A DNA stretch of 56,957 nucleotides from a virus: positions 1 to 56,957 of the IMG/VR virus record IMGVR_UViG_3300010399_000043. One strand, written 5' to 3'. Position 1 is the stretch's first letter; each line of letters opens with the position of its first letter. Below the pieces are notes generated by a model. The model was given only the letters and a program-made list of their open reading frames with translations. It had not been told where the DNA came from and ran no database searches. The translations under genes and the position numbers were made by a program. This document shows, one piece after another, positions 23,533-33,294 of this stretch.

Positions 23533-23987
23533 TGGACAAGAAGGAAGACATCTCCTACCAGCGCTTGGGTGAGGCGCTGTTCCAGCGGTTCCGACAGCTC
23601 AGCACGCAGCGGATGGGTGCCGCGGAACTTTGGGAACAGCTCGCCGCTCACGCGGTGGAGCAGATCGACGCGCGTCGGGCTACGCTCGCTGCAGGCACCA
23701 TTCCTCCCGGTGCCCGCCCGGTTGGTCTGCCGGGCTCAACCAGTTCGCTGGTCGGCAAGACGATGGTTCTAACCGCGGATGTCAAGCTGAGTCACAGCGG
23801 TCTAACTTTGCCTAAGGGTACTAAGGTTACCGTCACCCGTTTGTTGAACCACAATTTTGTCGCGTTTGCCGCGGTAGACTTCGGCGGTGAGGAGGTTTGC
23901 ATTAAGGTCACCAATCTTGTCGAGGACGACAAGAACGACGATTACGGTGAGGACCCGCTCGGTCTGTCGCCCGGAGATCCTCGGTGA
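23532..23987 (+). CDS. Hypothetical protein (151 aa)
   Basis: I start at ATG 23532 (MDKKEDISYQRLGEALF...), overlapping the previous stop; an upstream extension is in a coding region. The first half is helical, the second half beta-rich (MVLTADVKLSHSGLTLPKGTKVTV), like a small SH3-like barrel. No family is recognised. It lies in the head gene cluster. Confidence 0.65.
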   Translation: MDKKEDISYQRLGEALFQRFRQLSTQRMGAAELWEQLAAHAVEQIDARRATLAAGTIPPGARPVGLPGSTSSLVGKTMVLTADVKLSHSGLTLPKGTKVTVTRLLNHNFVAFAAVDFGGEEVCIKVTNLVEDDKNDDYGEDPLGLSPGDPR

Positions 23988-24481
23988 TTATCCGTACGGC
24001 CGACATCTCGGACTGCGGGCGGTATCGCTACACGCTGACCCGCCGGTGGTCGATCGGATCACTCATGACGTTTATCATGCTGAACCCCTCGACAGCCGAC
24101 GCTGCGGAGGACGACGCGACGATCCGTCGCTGCATCGGCTTCGCCCGGCGCGAGGGCGCTGCCGGCCTGCTTGTCGTCAATCTGTTCGGGCTGCGCGCTA
24201 CCAACCCCAAGGCCTTGCTGTGCGCCACCGATCCCTTCGGGCCTGGTAACGATAAGGCGCTGCGCTACGCCGCACGTCAGCGGCAGGCGTATCCTACTGT
24301 CTGCGCGTGGGGCACCCGCGGTGAGCTCCTGGATGCGGACGCACGCGCTCTCGCGATCCTGCGCGACGAGTGTGCAGCACTGGTGTGCCTGGGCAGGACA
24401 GAGCGGGGTCACCCGCGCCATCCTCTCTACGTTCGGGCTAATCAGCAGTTCGAGTCATTGGATCATGCTCGCGCGGCCTGA
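23984..24481 (+). CDS. DUF1643 protein
   Basis: Starts at GTG 23984. The 165-residue protein has the DUF1643 signature: LMTFIMLNPSTADAAEDDAT, IRRCIGFARREG, LLVVNLFGLRATNPKALL and GPGNDKALR. This family occurs widely in phages and bacteria with no firm function; the conserved NPSxAD suggests an enzyme. An unrelated protein between portal and head genes is typical of a 'moron' gain. It overlaps the next gene by 17 bases. Confidence 0.85.
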   Translation: MIIRTADISDCGRYRYTLTRRWSIGSLMTFIMLNPSTADAAEDDATIRRCIGFARREGAAGLLVVNLFGLRATNPKALLCATDPFGPGNDKALRYAARQRQAYPTVCAWGTRGELLDADARALAILRDECAALVCLGRTERGHPRHPLYVRANQQFESLDHARAA

Positions 24482-25253
24482 GGTTATCTGTCGGCCGCAG
24501 CACGCCAGCGCCGCGCTAGAGGCCTGGTACCGCAAGAAGCTCAAGTGTCTGATCCGCGAGATGCATTGCAGCGTGATCTGGTGGCTGCGAGCCGCCTACC
24601 GGGCCGATACCCCTGTACTCGCGCAGGACGCCTCGCCGGCGCACGCGCTGTCGGCCGCGATCAGGAAGCTGGTGCGGCGATGGCAGAAGCGCTTCAACGC
24701 CGCGGCCCCGCAGCTGGCGCGCTACTTCGCGACGGATATCATGCAGCGGTCCGACAAGCATCTGCACAAGATCTTGAAGGACTCGGGGTTTACAGTCGAG
24801 TTTAAGATGACCCCCGCGATGCGGGACGTGTTCGCGGCGACCGTGCGGGAGAACGTGTCCCTGATCAGGTCGATCCCGCAGCAGCACTTCGCCAAGATCG
24901 AGGGCCTGGTCATGCGATCCGTGCAGACGGGCCGCGATCTGCAGCAGTTGACGAAAGATCTGCAGAAGAACTTCGCTGTGACCCGGCGCCGCGCGGAGCT
25001 GATCGCGCGCGACCAGAACAACAAGGCGACCGGTGCCCTGCAGCGCGCGCGCCAGATCGGCCTCGGTATGGCGGAGGCGATCTGGATCCACTCCGGTGGC
25101 GGCCGACACCCGCGCCCGGCGCATGTGCGGATGTCGGGCAAGCGGTACAAACTTTCGCAGGGTATGTGGGACAGCACAGAGAAGCGATATGTGTTCCCGG
25201 GCGAGCTGATCGAGTGCAAATGCACCAGCCGCCCCGTCATACCCGGGATGTGA
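24465..25253 (+). CDS. MuF-like head morphogenesis protein
   Basis: The start is ATG 24465 (MLARPEVICRPQHAS...), although the frame is open far upstream over the DUF1643 gene. The 262-residue protein has a helical N-terminal half, then TVRENVSLIRSIPQQHFAKIEGLV and LQQLTKDLQKNFAVTRRRAELIARDQNNKATG, the core of the SPP1 gp7/MuF domain, then HVRMSGKRYKL, ending in ELIECKCTSRPVI with the usual C-terminal Cys pair. These proteins bind the portal and are packaged in small numbers. Confidence 0.85.
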   Translation: MLARPEVICRPQHASAALEAWYRKKLKCLIREMHCSVIWWLRAAYRADTPVLAQDASPAHALSAAIRKLVRRWQKRFNAAAPQLARYFATDIMQRSDKHLHKILKDSGFTVEFKMTPAMRDVFAATVRENVSLIRSIPQQHFAKIEGLVMRSVQTGRDLQQLTKDLQKNFAVTRRRAELIARDQNNKATGALQRARQIGLGMAEAIWIHSGGGRHPRPAHVRMSGKRYKLSQGMWDSTEKRYVFPGELIECKCTSRPVIPGM

Positions 25254-25255
25254 TC

Positions 25256-25471
25256 ATGATGCAGGACGACCCATCAGTCCGTCGAAAGATGTCATCCGGC
25301 AAGACTGTATCTCTGGTCGAACTGGAGACCCTTCTCAAGGCCCCAGACGGTTATTACCGGACGGTCGATCGTGGTGCTGACGGGCTGCACTCCGAGGAGC
25401 CACCTTGGTACAGTCGCTGGACCTGGGGTTTCTTCTGGCGTTTGCTGGCGACACGCTGGTTCAGGACGTGA
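25256..25471 (+). CDS. Hypothetical protein (71 aa)
   Basis: ATG 25256 (MMQDDPSVRRKMSSGK...) follows the MuF-like gene by two bases. The C-terminus YSRWTWGFFWRLLATRW is aromatic and could lie on a membrane. No family is recognised. It overlaps the next gene by GTGA. Confidence 0.55.
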   Translation: MMQDDPSVRRKMSSGKTVSLVELETLLKAPDGYYRTVDRGADGLHSEEPPWYSRWTWGFFWRLLATRWFRT

Positions 25472-25752
25472 TCGATATGGATCAGATGGCTGCTATGAAC
25501 GAGACCGTCGCTCTGTACGAGCGCCGCCGCGCTGAGCGGTGGTCAGACGAGAACCCAGCGGCGACTGATCAGGAACCGGGTGACCCGTGTGGTGCCGTTC
25601 ATCTGCGCGAGATGCGCATGCAGATGGCGGTGGGCGGGATGTCCCCGGCGAAGATGGGCCGCTGGCTGGGCTGGGCCCAGTGCTCGGTCCTCGCGCGAGG
25701 GTACGCGACTCTGGACGAGATGAAGGAGATCAACCGGAGGCATGCGGGGTGA
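25468..25752 (+). CDS. Hypothetical protein (94 aa)
   Basis: Start chosen at GTG 25468, which overlaps the previous stop and follows CAGGA; several in-frame ATGs lie within 20 codons. The product has a helical region (MNETVALYERRRAERW) and a C-terminal part, MQMAVGGMSPAKMGRWLGW...LDEMKEINRRH. The latter resembles a helix-turn-helix, but no family is certain. Confidence 0.6.
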   Translation: MIDMDQMAAMNETVALYERRRAERWSDENPAATDQEPGDPCGAVHLREMRMQMAVGGMSPAKMGRWLGWAQCSVLARGYATLDEMKEINRRHAG

Positions 25753-26684
25753 CAACCGGTTTGTCAGCAGAAACCCTTCTCGCGCAGCTCGACTCCTGCG
25801 TGACCGAAACGCCCGCGATCTTCGACGTTACCGGACCGTGCTCGGCGGGTGGGCTGCGGCAGGTGCTTCACGCCTCACGTGAACTTTCGTTTGAGGTCGG
25901 TCGTCGCCTGGGTTTTGTCGAGGGGGTGTTGGCTGCGCGTATGGGTGACGTCGTTGCGCCTGTCGAGGAATCTGCCCCGGCACCTGCAGAGGAACCTGCG
26001 CCCTCGCCGCCGGTTGAGCAGGAATGTTCACTCGACGAATCTACAGAGTTGTCAGACAAGGTCGTGCGCACCGCGATCGTCAGGGCTGCGCACGAGACGG
26101 GTGAGTCGGCTGCCTTGTGCTTCGACAAGAACGCAGCGGTTCGCTGTCGGCACTATGCGCACCACGCGTTGACCATCTGCTTTCCGCTGGTGCCCGTTGA
26201 GCAGGTCGCGGCGGCCGTGCACGCGCGGCGGCCGGAGATCTTTCACCTGCAGTCAACCCACAACCACATCCGCAAGGCCGCCTCTCGCTGGTGGGACGAG
26301 GCCGTGTTGGAGCGGGTGGTCAGGGCTGTTAAGGACGTCTGCGGCTTGCCCGACGCAAGGGAGCCACCTCTCCCTGTCTTGGGTCGCACTGTCGAGGTCG
26401 TGCCTGCTGCGCCACCGAGGCCCGCACCTTACCGTCCTGTCGCCGGCCCGCCTGTTGGTCGATCAACCAGCACGCCGCGGGTACCGAGTATGCGAGCAGC
26501 ACCACCCATGCCTCCCCCGCGTAAGGACCCGCTGGCGGACCGCATGTCGGAGAAGAAACGGCTCGAGGACATGCTGGCTGGCGCCATCGCGAACACGCCC
26601 GGCGCCCGGCCGGTGTTACATGGAGCAGCTGATGACCCCGCGAATGTTTCCGATCCTGTACTCAGGGCACAGCCTGAAGGATGA
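25749..26684 (+). CDS. DnaA C-terminal-like domain protein
   Basis: GTG 25749 gives 311 residues. After a Pro/Glu-rich linker comes a helical domain (about residues 100-200): RAAHETGESAALCFDKN, VRCRHYAHHALTICFPLVPV, FHLQSTHNHIRKAASRWW. Its series of helices, with R..RH and STHNHI, resembles domain IV of DnaA (DNA-binding, with R...AR and DHTTV). The C-terminal part is Pro-rich and ends in a helix with MSEKKRLEDML. A DNA-binding role is an inference; sequence similarity should be checked. Confidence 0.5.
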   Translation: MTTGLSAETLLAQLDSCVTETPAIFDVTGPCSAGGLRQVLHASRELSFEVGRRLGFVEGVLAARMGDVVAPVEESAPAPAEEPAPSPPVEQECSLDESTELSDKVVRTAIVRAAHETGESAALCFDKNAAVRCRHYAHHALTICFPLVPVEQVAAAVHARRPEIFHLQSTHNHIRKAASRWWDEAVLERVVRAVKDVCGLPDAREPPLPVLGRTVEVVPAAPPRPAPYRPVAGPPVGRSTSTPRVPSMRAAPPMPPPRKDPLADRMSEKKRLEDMLAGAIANTPGARPVLHGAADDPANVSDPVLRAQPEG

Positions 26685-26964
26685 CGCGTCTTCCTTGTGC
26701 CGCGCTGGGCACGCTGTTCTTCTGATCGGCTTCCCCTGGGATCTGGTCGCCGCGCACGAGGCGCAGGCGGTCAAGAACCACAGTCAGTCGCTGCAGGTTC
26801 TTGCTGATCGCGGAGGCCTCGACCCGATCGAGCTCCTGGCCGTGATGCAGGACCGCTCGGTGTGGTCCAGGGGCGTTTCCTCGGCAGACGCGCAGGTGGC
26901 TCTCCTGCGGATCCTGGAGCAGGCTGGCCTGTTCCCCGGCATCCTCACGCCTGCCACCCACTGA
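26632..26964 (+). CDS. Hypothetical protein (110 aa)
   Basis: ATG 26632 (MTPRMFPILYSGHS...) is preceded by GGAG at a spacing of six bases, better than ATG 26620. The gene overlaps the end of the previous one by about 50 bases. The first half is strand-rich (CRAGHAVLLIGFPWDLVAAHE), the second helical. No family is recognised. Confidence 0.55.
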   Translation: MTPRMFPILYSGHSLKDDASSLCRAGHAVLLIGFPWDLVAAHEAQAVKNHSQSLQVLADRGGLDPIELLAVMQDRSVWSRGVSSADAQVALLRILEQAGLFPGILTPATH

Positions 26965-27045
26965 TCGCCTCCTGGCGATCTCGCACTCAGCCAAAAATCG
27001 AACGTTCTACCGTGGGTGGGGCCCTCTGTAGAGGAGACTGACACC

Positions 27046-27477
27046 ATGGCGGCCGGACTTATGGACTTCATCATCGCGATCGTTGGGCTGGGCATCCTGG
27101 TCGGGCTGATCTGGATCGCGCTCGACAAGATCGCGGGCTTCGACCCGTTCTTCGTGCAGATCGGGAGGTACGCCGTCGGCGGTGCTGCGCTTATTATTCT
27201 GCTGCTGGCGGTCAAGGCTGTGCTGTTCGGTGGTGGCGGCGGGATTGCAGTCACCCCCGGCGGTATCTTGGAGTTCGGTATCGGGCTGGTCGTTGTTTGT
27301 TTGGTTGTCTACCTGTTGTTCATGCTGGTCGACAACATCGCGCCCGATCCCTGGAAGGCTGCCATCCGTTATGTGATCGGTGCGCTTGCCCTGATCGCCA
27401 TTCTAGTCGTCGCCGAACGGGTGCTCGTCGGAGGCGGGTTTGGCTTCGTTCCGCAGACCTTTCGACTCAGTCGCTGA
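27046..27477 (+). CDS. Four-helix membrane protein (holin-like)
   Basis: The 143-residue protein starts at ATG 27046 after GAGGAGACTGACACC. It has four hydrophobic segments at about residues 6-28, 42-60, 68-92 and 105-125, with short charged loops (DKIAGFDPF, DNIAPDPW). This is what a class of phage holins or small envelope proteins looks like, but no holin family or nearby lysis enzyme is seen, so its role is unproven. Confidence 0.65.
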   Translation: MAAGLMDFIIAIVGLGILVGLIWIALDKIAGFDPFFVQIGRYAVGGAALIILLLAVKAVLFGGGGGIAVTPGGILEFGIGLVVVCLVVYLLFMLVDNIAPDPWKAAIRYVIGALALIAILVVAERVLVGGGFGFVPQTFRLSR

Positions 27478-27510
27478 TCCGGCACCGCCGAGCATCTGCC
27501 TCGGCTGCTG

Positions 27511-27726
27511 ATGTACTGCACCTACTGCGGATCTCGTCGGCACAGCGAGCGGCTGTGCCCTAAAACGCACGGCGGGTCCGCGTCTCGCCTGCACCTCTGC
27601 TGCACCTACTGCGGCCGCCGCGATCATGAGATCGAGGCCTGTCCGAAGACCTGGTCAGGCAACGCGGCGCGTGCCTGGGATCCCGACAGCGTCGCCGATC
27701 ACTTCGTCCTGGATAGAAGGGGATAG
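27511..27726 (+). CDS. Double zinc-knuckle protein
   Basis: A 71-residue protein with two CCHC-type units: CTYCGSRRHSERLCPK (residues 3-18) and CTYCGRRDHEIEACPK (31-46), each C-x2-C-x3-H-x4-C. Such knuckles bind single-stranded nucleic acid. Similar small proteins occur in other phages. It sits between a membrane protein and a structural-type gene. Confidence 0.85.
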   Translation: MYCTYCGSRRHSERLCPKTHGGSASRLHLCCTYCGRRDHEIEACPKTWSGNAARAWDPDSVADHFVLDRRG

Positions 27727-27730
27727 AACC

Positions 27731-27976
27731 TTGGCAAACGTCAACATCCGCTGCTCTCATCCGCAAGGTGTGGTGCTCAATGTGCACACGATCGTGACCC
27801 ATACCGAGGTCAGGGGTGTGCTGACCCGCAGGGCGGCGGTTCCGCAGTACACACCAGTCCGCCTCGCCGGCAACGGCGCTATCACTCCGGTCGACTCTGC
27901 TTTCTGGTCTGCATGGCTGGCGGAGAACGCGGGTTCGGACCTGGTCAGAAAAAGTATCGTGCACCAGGCGGCTTGA
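27731..27976 (+). CDS. Small virion-type protein, paralogue of 33295-33798
   Basis: Start taken as TTG 27731 (ANVNIRCSHPQGVVLNVHT), with GAAGGGG upstream. The C-terminal part AITPVDSAFWSAWLAENAGSD...VRKSIVHQA matches ALTPGIDAEFWAQWLEQNRETD...VKNRIVYAHD in the gene at 33295-33798. It therefore looks like a shorter paralogue. The family is unknown; it is in the head gene group. Confidence 0.6.
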   Translation: MANVNIRCSHPQGVVLNVHTIVTHTEVRGVLTRRAAVPQYTPVRLAGNGAITPVDSAFWSAWLAENAGSDLVRKSIVHQAA

Positions 27977-27981
27977 ACTTT

Positions 27982-28356
27982 ATGTCCAGCAGTACGATTG
28001 GAAAGTTTGCAATCGGTGTGTCACCTATCGGGCTGCCGGATAGCTATGACAAGGAGAACTGCGTGACCGCGGTATACGTGAACGCGACTGTGATGACTGT
28101 AGTCACGCTTTCGTCGGGTACTGCATCAGGGGTTGTTTTGAACGCCTCGGGCACGATCGCGGGTGATACCCTGGTTCAGGCGTTCGATTTGACCACCGGC
28201 GCAAACGTGCTGATCCTGCTCGCACCGCGGGTACCTACGGACGGCGTGATCCTGCAGATGGCGATCGACGGATACGCTGCCGGTCATCTGGCCCTTGTTC
28301 TGCTTCGGCGTACGGTGCTTGTTGAGCAGGCGGTCGAGCTTGTTCCTGTGACCTGA
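27982..28356 (+). CDS. Hypothetical protein (124 aa)
   Basis: I start at ATG 27982 (MSSSTIGKFAIGVSP...). The protein is beta-rich (YVNATVMTVVTLSSGTASG, NVLILLAPRVPTDGV) and may be a small virion or decoration protein. It precedes the protease gene by 15 bases. No family is recognised. Confidence 0.6.
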   Translation: MSSSTIGKFAIGVSPIGLPDSYDKENCVTAVYVNATVMTVVTLSSGTASGVVLNASGTIAGDTLVQAFDLTTGANVLILLAPRVPTDGVILQMAIDGYAAGHLALVLLRRTVLVEQAVELVPVT

Positions 28357-28371
28357 GAAGGTTTTTGGACG

Positions 28372-30915
28372 ATGAAAGCCGCCGGTCTCGGACTCGTCAC
28401 TCCTGACGGGCTCGCACTGTTCCTCAAGCGCGGACCTGACAAGGTGTACAATGGGGGAACCTGGTGCTTCCCTGGTGGCAAGCTCGACGGTGCGGAGAGT
28501 GCGCTCGAAGCCGCCATCCGCGAGACCCGCGAGGAGATCGGCTGGATCGCGCCTGAGGGGGCGGCCCCTCCCGAGGAGGTGGCTGTCACCCAGTATTACG
28601 AGGCGGAGTACACGACCTTCCGCCAGCAGGTCACCAATCAGTTCATCCCTGATCTCGGCGACGGTGAGCACGTCGGCTACGCGTGGGCGCCCTTGAACGA
28701 TCCGCCGCAGCCCTTGCACCCCGGCATGGTCGAGGTGCTGCCACGCATGGTCGCGGCGCCCGTCATTGTCGGAGATTCACGGGCGGAGCCTGAGCATCGG
28801 CTAGTGCTGGAGTACGACGGCGACTTCGATGCCGCTGCCTTGACGCGCACGCTGCAGATTCTTGGCTCGTGGGGGGCTTCCCGTAACGTTGAGGTTGCTG
28901 GCGAGGATTCGGAAACTCAACGCGAGCTCGAGAAGAAGGGTTATCGTGTTAAATTCAATTGGGACGGTGACGGTGCCGATAAAATCTGGTCGGCGGTGAT
29001 CGACGGGGTTGACGTGCTCGTCGTGAAGCCCCCGGCCGAGGACGTGCAGCCGGTCACCGTCACCACGCCGAATACCGCGACCCCGGTCGCCGACCCGACG
29101 CCGCGCAAGCCGAAGCCGCGGGTCGGTGAGGACGAGTGCGGCCTGCCGGCGATGGACGGGTGGGGCCCGTTCGCACGCGACGCCGACTTTAAGGAGCAGA
29201 CGATGGCTTCGATGGACTCATGGGGCCCGTTTGCTGCGCGCCACGAGAACCCGGTGATGGCCGCCGACCGCGCGCTGCTGGAGGCGCGCGCCAGCATGCC
29301 GGAGGCGCTGGCGCTCGACGAGGCCTCGGTGCGGTCCTACGACGAGGACGGCAGGCTGCACGTCGCTGAGTCAAACATCAGCAAGGCCTGCGTCAACCCC
29401 TACCTCGGTCGGGAGATCCCGGGATGGTCGGAGCTCGGACTCGATCCGCAGAAGATCTACTACCTGCTGCGCGATCCCGAGGAGCTCGCAAAAGCCGTCC
29501 CGACGTTCAACAACCTGCAGGTGCTGTCGAAGCACATCCCGGTGACGGCTTCGGCACCCAGCAAGGAGCTGGTTGAGGGTTCACTCGGCAGCAACGCCCG
29601 CTGGGATCCACCCTACATCAAGAACGACCTGGTCGTTTGGACGCAGGAAGGCATCGACGGGGTCGACTCCTCCTCGAAGAAGGAGCTGTCGGCCGCCTAC
29701 CGCTACGATCCCGACATGACCCCCGGTGTATTCGGCGGCCAGAGCTACGATGGGGTCATGCGCAATATCAGGGGCAATCACGTAGCGCTCGTCGAGCGCG
29801 GTCGCGCAGGTGCCGACGTTGTCGTCGGCGACTCAGCAGAGGAGCTCACGAGGATGAGCAAGAAGGACGTCAAGAAGGAAGTGAAGGAAGTCAAGCCGGC
29901 GACCCGCGGTGCGGCACTGCTGGCCTCCGCGCTCGCCTACAACGCCCTGCCCGTGATGGCGCAGGACGCGAAGCCGCTGACCTCGCTCGAGGTTCTTCCG
30001 CTGTTCGCCGATCTGCGGGCCGGCAACTGGAAGGACAAGCGTGAGGGTGTGGTCACCGGGCTCGCCGCCCTCCTCAAGGATCGCATCGCGATGGACGAGG
30101 GTGCCACGCCTGACGATGTGGCACTTCGTTTGATCGAGATGATCGCCGGATCGGCGGAGACGGATGGCGCGTCGGCCGAAGGTTCCGAGTCTTGGGACGA
30201 CCCGGTCTCTCCTGATCAGAACAAGGTCATGGAGGCGGCGGCCGAGGGTCACTCTGATCTCGGCGTTCCGAAGAAGGACGGCGAGGGGGAGGCACCTCCC
30301 GGCGAGGTCAAGAAGGGGAACGACGAGGGTGGCGTTCACGCCAAGATCCTCGAGTTCCTGACCGGCAAGCTGTCACCCGAGGATATGGAGGCCTTCCAGC
30401 AGCTGATGGCTCACGAGGACGAGGCCGAGGAGGCGGTCGCGGGTGACGAGAAGGAAGACGAGGTGGTTGGCGACGATCCGCCGCCGTTCAAGGGCAAACC
30501 TAACCCCGGAGGCAGCATGGACGAGAACAAGGAGAAGGAGAACACAGCCATGGACAACAAAGACATGGTGACGAAGACGGCGATGGACTCCGCGATCAAT
30601 GCGGCGGTTGAGGCTGTCGAGAAGAAGGCCCGCGAGACGGCACGCGCCATCCGCGCGGCCGAGAAGGCGGTTCGCCCGTACGTCGGCGAGCTCGAGATCG
30701 CGGCGGATTCCGCCGACGATGTCTATCGCGCGGCTTTCAAGTCGATGGGCGTCAAGGTCGACGGTGTGCATCCGTCCGCCTTCCCGGTGATCTTGGCGGC
30801 GCAGCAGCCGGCGGGTGCCAAGAAGTCGCGGAAGGACACGGTCGCGATGGACGAGGCCTCGGTCAACTCCTTCACGACCCGCTACCCCGACGCCTCGCGT
30901 ATCGGGTCCGCCTGA
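28372..30915 (+). CDS. Nudix–DUF2213 prohead protease–scaffold fusion
   Basis: An 847-residue fusion. Residues 1-140 form a Nudix hydrolase with a perfect box: G36-x5-E42-x7-R50-E51...E54-E55 ([20 protein letters not shown]). Residues about 150-220 form an unrecognised domain. Near 255-290 lies a linker with [18 protein letters not shown] and repeated MDxWGPF. Residues 320-490 are the DUF2213 protease ([84 protein letters not shown]). The rest is a Glu/Lys-rich scaffold that ends in a coiled coil. The protease matures the head; a Nudix part is unusual. Confidence 0.9.
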   Translation: MKAAGLGLVTPDGLALFLKRGPDKVYNGGTWCFPGGKLDGAESALEAAIRETREEIGWIAPEGAAPPEEVAVTQYYEAEYTTFRQQVTNQFIPDLGDGEHVGYAWAPLNDPPQPLHPGMVEVLPRMVAAPVIVGDSRAEPEHRLVLEYDGDFDAAALTRTLQILGSWGASRNVEVAGEDSETQRELEKKGYRVKFNWDGDGADKIWSAVIDGVDVLVVKPPAEDVQPVTVTTPNTATPVADPTPRKPKPRVGEDECGLPAMDGWGPFARDADFKEQTMASMDSWGPFAARHENPVMAADRALLEARASMPEALALDEASVRSYDEDGRLHVAESNISKACVNPYLGREIPGWSELGLDPQKIYYLLRDPEELAKAVPTFNNLQVLSKHIPVTASAPSKELVEGSLGSNARWDPPYIKNDLVVWTQEGIDGVDSSSKKELSAAYRYDPDMTPGVFGGQSYDGVMRNIRGNHVALVERGRAGADVVVGDSAEELTRMSKKDVKKEVKEVKPATRGAALLASALAYNALPVMAQDAKPLTSLEVLPLFADLRAGNWKDKREGVVTGLAALLKDRIAMDEGATPDDVALRLIEMIAGSAETDGASAEGSESWDDPVSPDQNKVMEAAAEGHSDLGVPKKDGEGEAPPGEVKKGNDEGGVHAKILEFLTGKLSPEDMEAFQQLMAHEDEAEEAVAGDEKEDEVVGDDPPPFKGKPNPGGSMDENKEKENTAMDNKDMVTKTAMDSAINAAVEAVEKKARETARAIRAAEKAVRPYVGELEIAADSADDVYRAAFKSMGVKVDGVHPSAFPVILAAQQPAGAKKSRKDTVAMDEASVNSFTTRYPDASRIGSA

Positions 30916-31016
30916 ACTACGCCTGCCTGCCTGCCGGCGGGGAATAGATTCCCAGGAGCCTTCTACCTCTTCCGGCAATTTCCTGAATTTTTCAACAAAC
31001 GAGAGGAGATCCGCAT

Positions 31017-31982
31017 ATGACCGGCGGAGGGTTCCAGACCCAGGTTACGGTGCAGCCGGCACCGGCAGTCGAGGGTGATTGCGCGTCGACCAATCCCAGG
31101 TTCACCGTCAACGCGGGCGCCGGCGCGCTCGTTGCTGGCGCGCTCGGCTGCATCGTCGGCCGGGCGGCCTGGATCACGGCTCCGGTCGATCCCGACGGCA
31201 CCGCAAGCATCGTCAACAACTTCGGTTCCGGTTCGATCGCGGGTATCGTGCACCGCGAGCAGCAGGGGCTGATCACGACCTATCTCGCCGGCTCGTCCAT
31301 GACGGTGCCGCAGGGATTCGCGGTGACCCTGTTCTCGGGCGGTGATCTGTGGGTGAAGAACAACGGATCGGCCCAGGCCCTGCCCGGTATGAAGGCGTAC
31401 GCCAATTATGCCGACGGCAAGTTCTCCTTCGCCGCGGCTGGTTCGGTCACCAACGCGACGGTGACCGGCTCCATCGGCCCGCAGACGGCCTCGGTGACCG
31501 GTTCGATCTCGGGTGACCTGCTGACGGTAACGGCCGTCGGTTCCGGCACGCTTGTTGCCGGTGCGACCCTGTCGGGCACCTCGAGCACCGGCAACATCAC
31601 GACCGGCACCAAGATCGTCTCGCAGGTGTCGGGTACGGTCGGCGGCGTCGGTACCTATCGGGTCGACAAGCCCGAGCAGACCGTGGGCTCCACGACGATC
31701 AGCGTGACCTATGGTTTGATGAACGTCACCGGCGTCTCGTCTGGTACCCTCGGTGTCGGCGACCTGCTGTCGGGAACCGGCGGCGGCGGCATCACGTCGG
31801 GCACGCGCATCTCCCAGCTCGGCACGGGCGCGGGTGGCACCGGCACCTACTACGTGGATACGACCCAGACCGTGTCCAGCACCTCCATCACCGCTGGCGT
31901 CAACGTGGAGACGAAGTTCATCGCGATGTCGTCGGGGCTTGCTGGCGAGCTCGTGAAGATCAGCGATCACGCACTCGGGTAA
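31017..31982 (+). CDS. Capsid decoration/cement protein with beta repeats
   Basis: A 321-residue protein directly before the capsid gene. Residues 1-135 look like a decoration protein ([48 protein letters not shown]). From about 143 to 295 there are two repeats of the type [13 protein letters not shown]...[11 protein letters not shown]...GTYRVDK.QTV.STTI. The same module is found in the genes at 53611 and 54348. A final segment returns to capsid-like sequence. Probably sits on the outer head. Confidence 0.75.
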   Translation: MTGGGFQTQVTVQPAPAVEGDCASTNPRFTVNAGAGALVAGALGCIVGRAAWITAPVDPDGTASIVNNFGSGSIAGIVHREQQGLITTYLAGSSMTVPQGFAVTLFSGGDLWVKNNGSAQALPGMKAYANYADGKFSFAAAGSVTNATVTGSIGPQTASVTGSISGDLLTVTAVGSGTLVAGATLSGTSSTGNITTGTKIVSQVSGTVGGVGTYRVDKPEQTVGSTTISVTYGLMNVTGVSSGTLGVGDLLSGTGGGGITSGTRISQLGTGAGGTGTYYVDTTQTVSSTSITAGVNVETKFIAMSSGLAGELVKISDHALG

Positions 31983-31991
31983 GGTCACCCG

Positions 31992-32027
31992 GGCTGAGAA
32001 AAAGCAGGAGCTCCCCTTCTCAACCCC
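31992..32027 (+). other. Hairpin between cement and capsid genes
   Basis: GGG-C-TGAGAA pairs with TTCTCA-A-CCC around a 16-base loop that holds GGAGCTCC. There is no U-tract directly after it; a run of T follows about 30 bases later. It may be a processing site, attenuator or mRNA-stabilising hairpin in front of the highly expressed capsid gene. Confidence 0.45.
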
Positions 32028-32080
32028 CGCGCTCGGTGGACCTCCCCCGACCGGCATTTTTGTTTCGAGGAAGAACGATC

Positions 32081-33202
32081 ATGAATCTGCAGGAAGCAAT
32101 GGCCGCCCTGCGCGCAGACCGGTCGCAGCTGGAGGCGCGTGGAATCTACATCCTCCCGGGAACCCGGGCCTACATGCCGGCCGGTTGGCGGGCAAACTAC
32201 AACCTTGCCATGGACGCCATGCCCGAGCTCGGTGTCGACGCCATGCCGACCCTGTCGACCGATCCGAACTCGGCCGTCCCGGCGATGCTGACGACCCTGA
32301 TCGACCCGCAGGTCTTCAAGATCCTGTTCGCACCCAACAACGCGGCCAAGATCTTCGGCGAGGTCCGCAAGGGTACGTGGCTGGACGAGACCGCCATGTT
32401 CCCGGCGGTCGAGCACACCGGCGAGGTTTCCTCGTACGGTGATTTCAGCAACAACGGGCGGGCCGGTGCCAACACCAACTGGCCTCAGCGTCAGGCCTAC
32501 CTATTCCAGACGATCAAGGAGTACGGCGAGCGTGAACTCGAGCGCGCCGGCCTCGCGAAGCTCGACTGGGTGTCGCAGATCGACACGGCCGCGGCGACGG
32601 TGCTGGACAAGTTCAGCAACCTGTCGTACTTCTTCGGCGTGCAGGGCCTTCAGAACTACGGGCTGCTCAACGACCCGAACCTGACGGCCTCCCTGACCCC
32701 CGCGACCAAGGCCGCCACCCCTGGTTCCGGCAAGTGGGTCACCAACGGTGTGATCACCGCGACCGCGAACGAGATCTACACCGATATCCAGTCCATGTTC
32801 TACGCGATGCAGGTGCAGACCTTGGGCCTGGTCAAGGCCCAGGACAAGATCGTCCTGGCGATGGACCCGGCGACGTCGATCGCGCTCACCGCGACCAACT
32901 CGTTCAACGTCAACGTCTACGACCTCCTGAAGAAGAACTTTCCCAACATCAGGTTCGAGGAGGCAGTCCAGTACGGCGTGACCACCGCCTCGAACCCGCA
33001 GGGGATCGCCGCGGGGAACATGGTTCAGATGTTCGCCGAGACGGTCGAGGGTCAGCAGACTGGGTACTGCTCATTCAACGAGAAGATGCGGGCGCATCCG
33101 ATCATCCGTCAGCTGTCCTCCTTCCAGCAGAAGGTGACGGCCGGTACGTGGGGGACGATCATCCGGATGCCCTTCACGATCGTGTCCATGCTGGGAGTTT
33201 GA
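32081..33202 (+). CDS. Major capsid protein (DUF2184)
   Basis: ATG 32081 (MNLQEAMAALRADRS...) is preceded by CGAGGAAGAACGATC. The 373-residue protein has the DUF2184 pattern: PAMLTTLIDPQVFKILFAP, FGEVRKGTWLDETAMFPAVE, GEVSSYGDFSNNGRAGANTN, then FKYFFGVQ-type and GYCSFNEKMRAHPIIRQLSS. This is the HK97-fold capsid of many myoviruses. It lacks a long scaffold N-terminus, in line with the separate scaffold in the protease gene. Confidence 0.9.
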   Translation: MNLQEAMAALRADRSQLEARGIYILPGTRAYMPAGWRANYNLAMDAMPELGVDAMPTLSTDPNSAVPAMLTTLIDPQVFKILFAPNNAAKIFGEVRKGTWLDETAMFPAVEHTGEVSSYGDFSNNGRAGANTNWPQRQAYLFQTIKEYGERELERAGLAKLDWVSQIDTAAATVLDKFSNLSYFFGVQGLQNYGLLNDPNLTASLTPATKAATPGSGKWVTNGVITATANEIYTDIQSMFYAMQVQTLGLVKAQDKIVLAMDPATSIALTATNSFNVNVYDLLKKNFPNIRFEEAVQYGVTTASNPQGIAAGNMVQMFAETVEGQQTGYCSFNEKMRAHPIIRQLSSFQQKVTAGTWGTIIRMPFTIVSMLGV

Positions 33203-33218
33203 TCCAAGCAGGACCGCC

Positions 33219-33256
33219 AAGCGGCGGCGGCAGGTTTCCGGCCCGCTGCCCCGCTT
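33219..33256 (+). other. GC-rich hairpin after capsid gene
   Basis: AAGCGG pairs with CCGCTT and GGCAG with CTGCC, with a small bulge; TTAATA follows instead of a U-tract. It may weaken transcription after the capsid gene or protect the 3' end of its mRNA. Confidence 0.4.
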
Positions 33257-33294
33257 AATACCCCCATTCCCTGTTCAAGTAGAAAGGACCTGAC

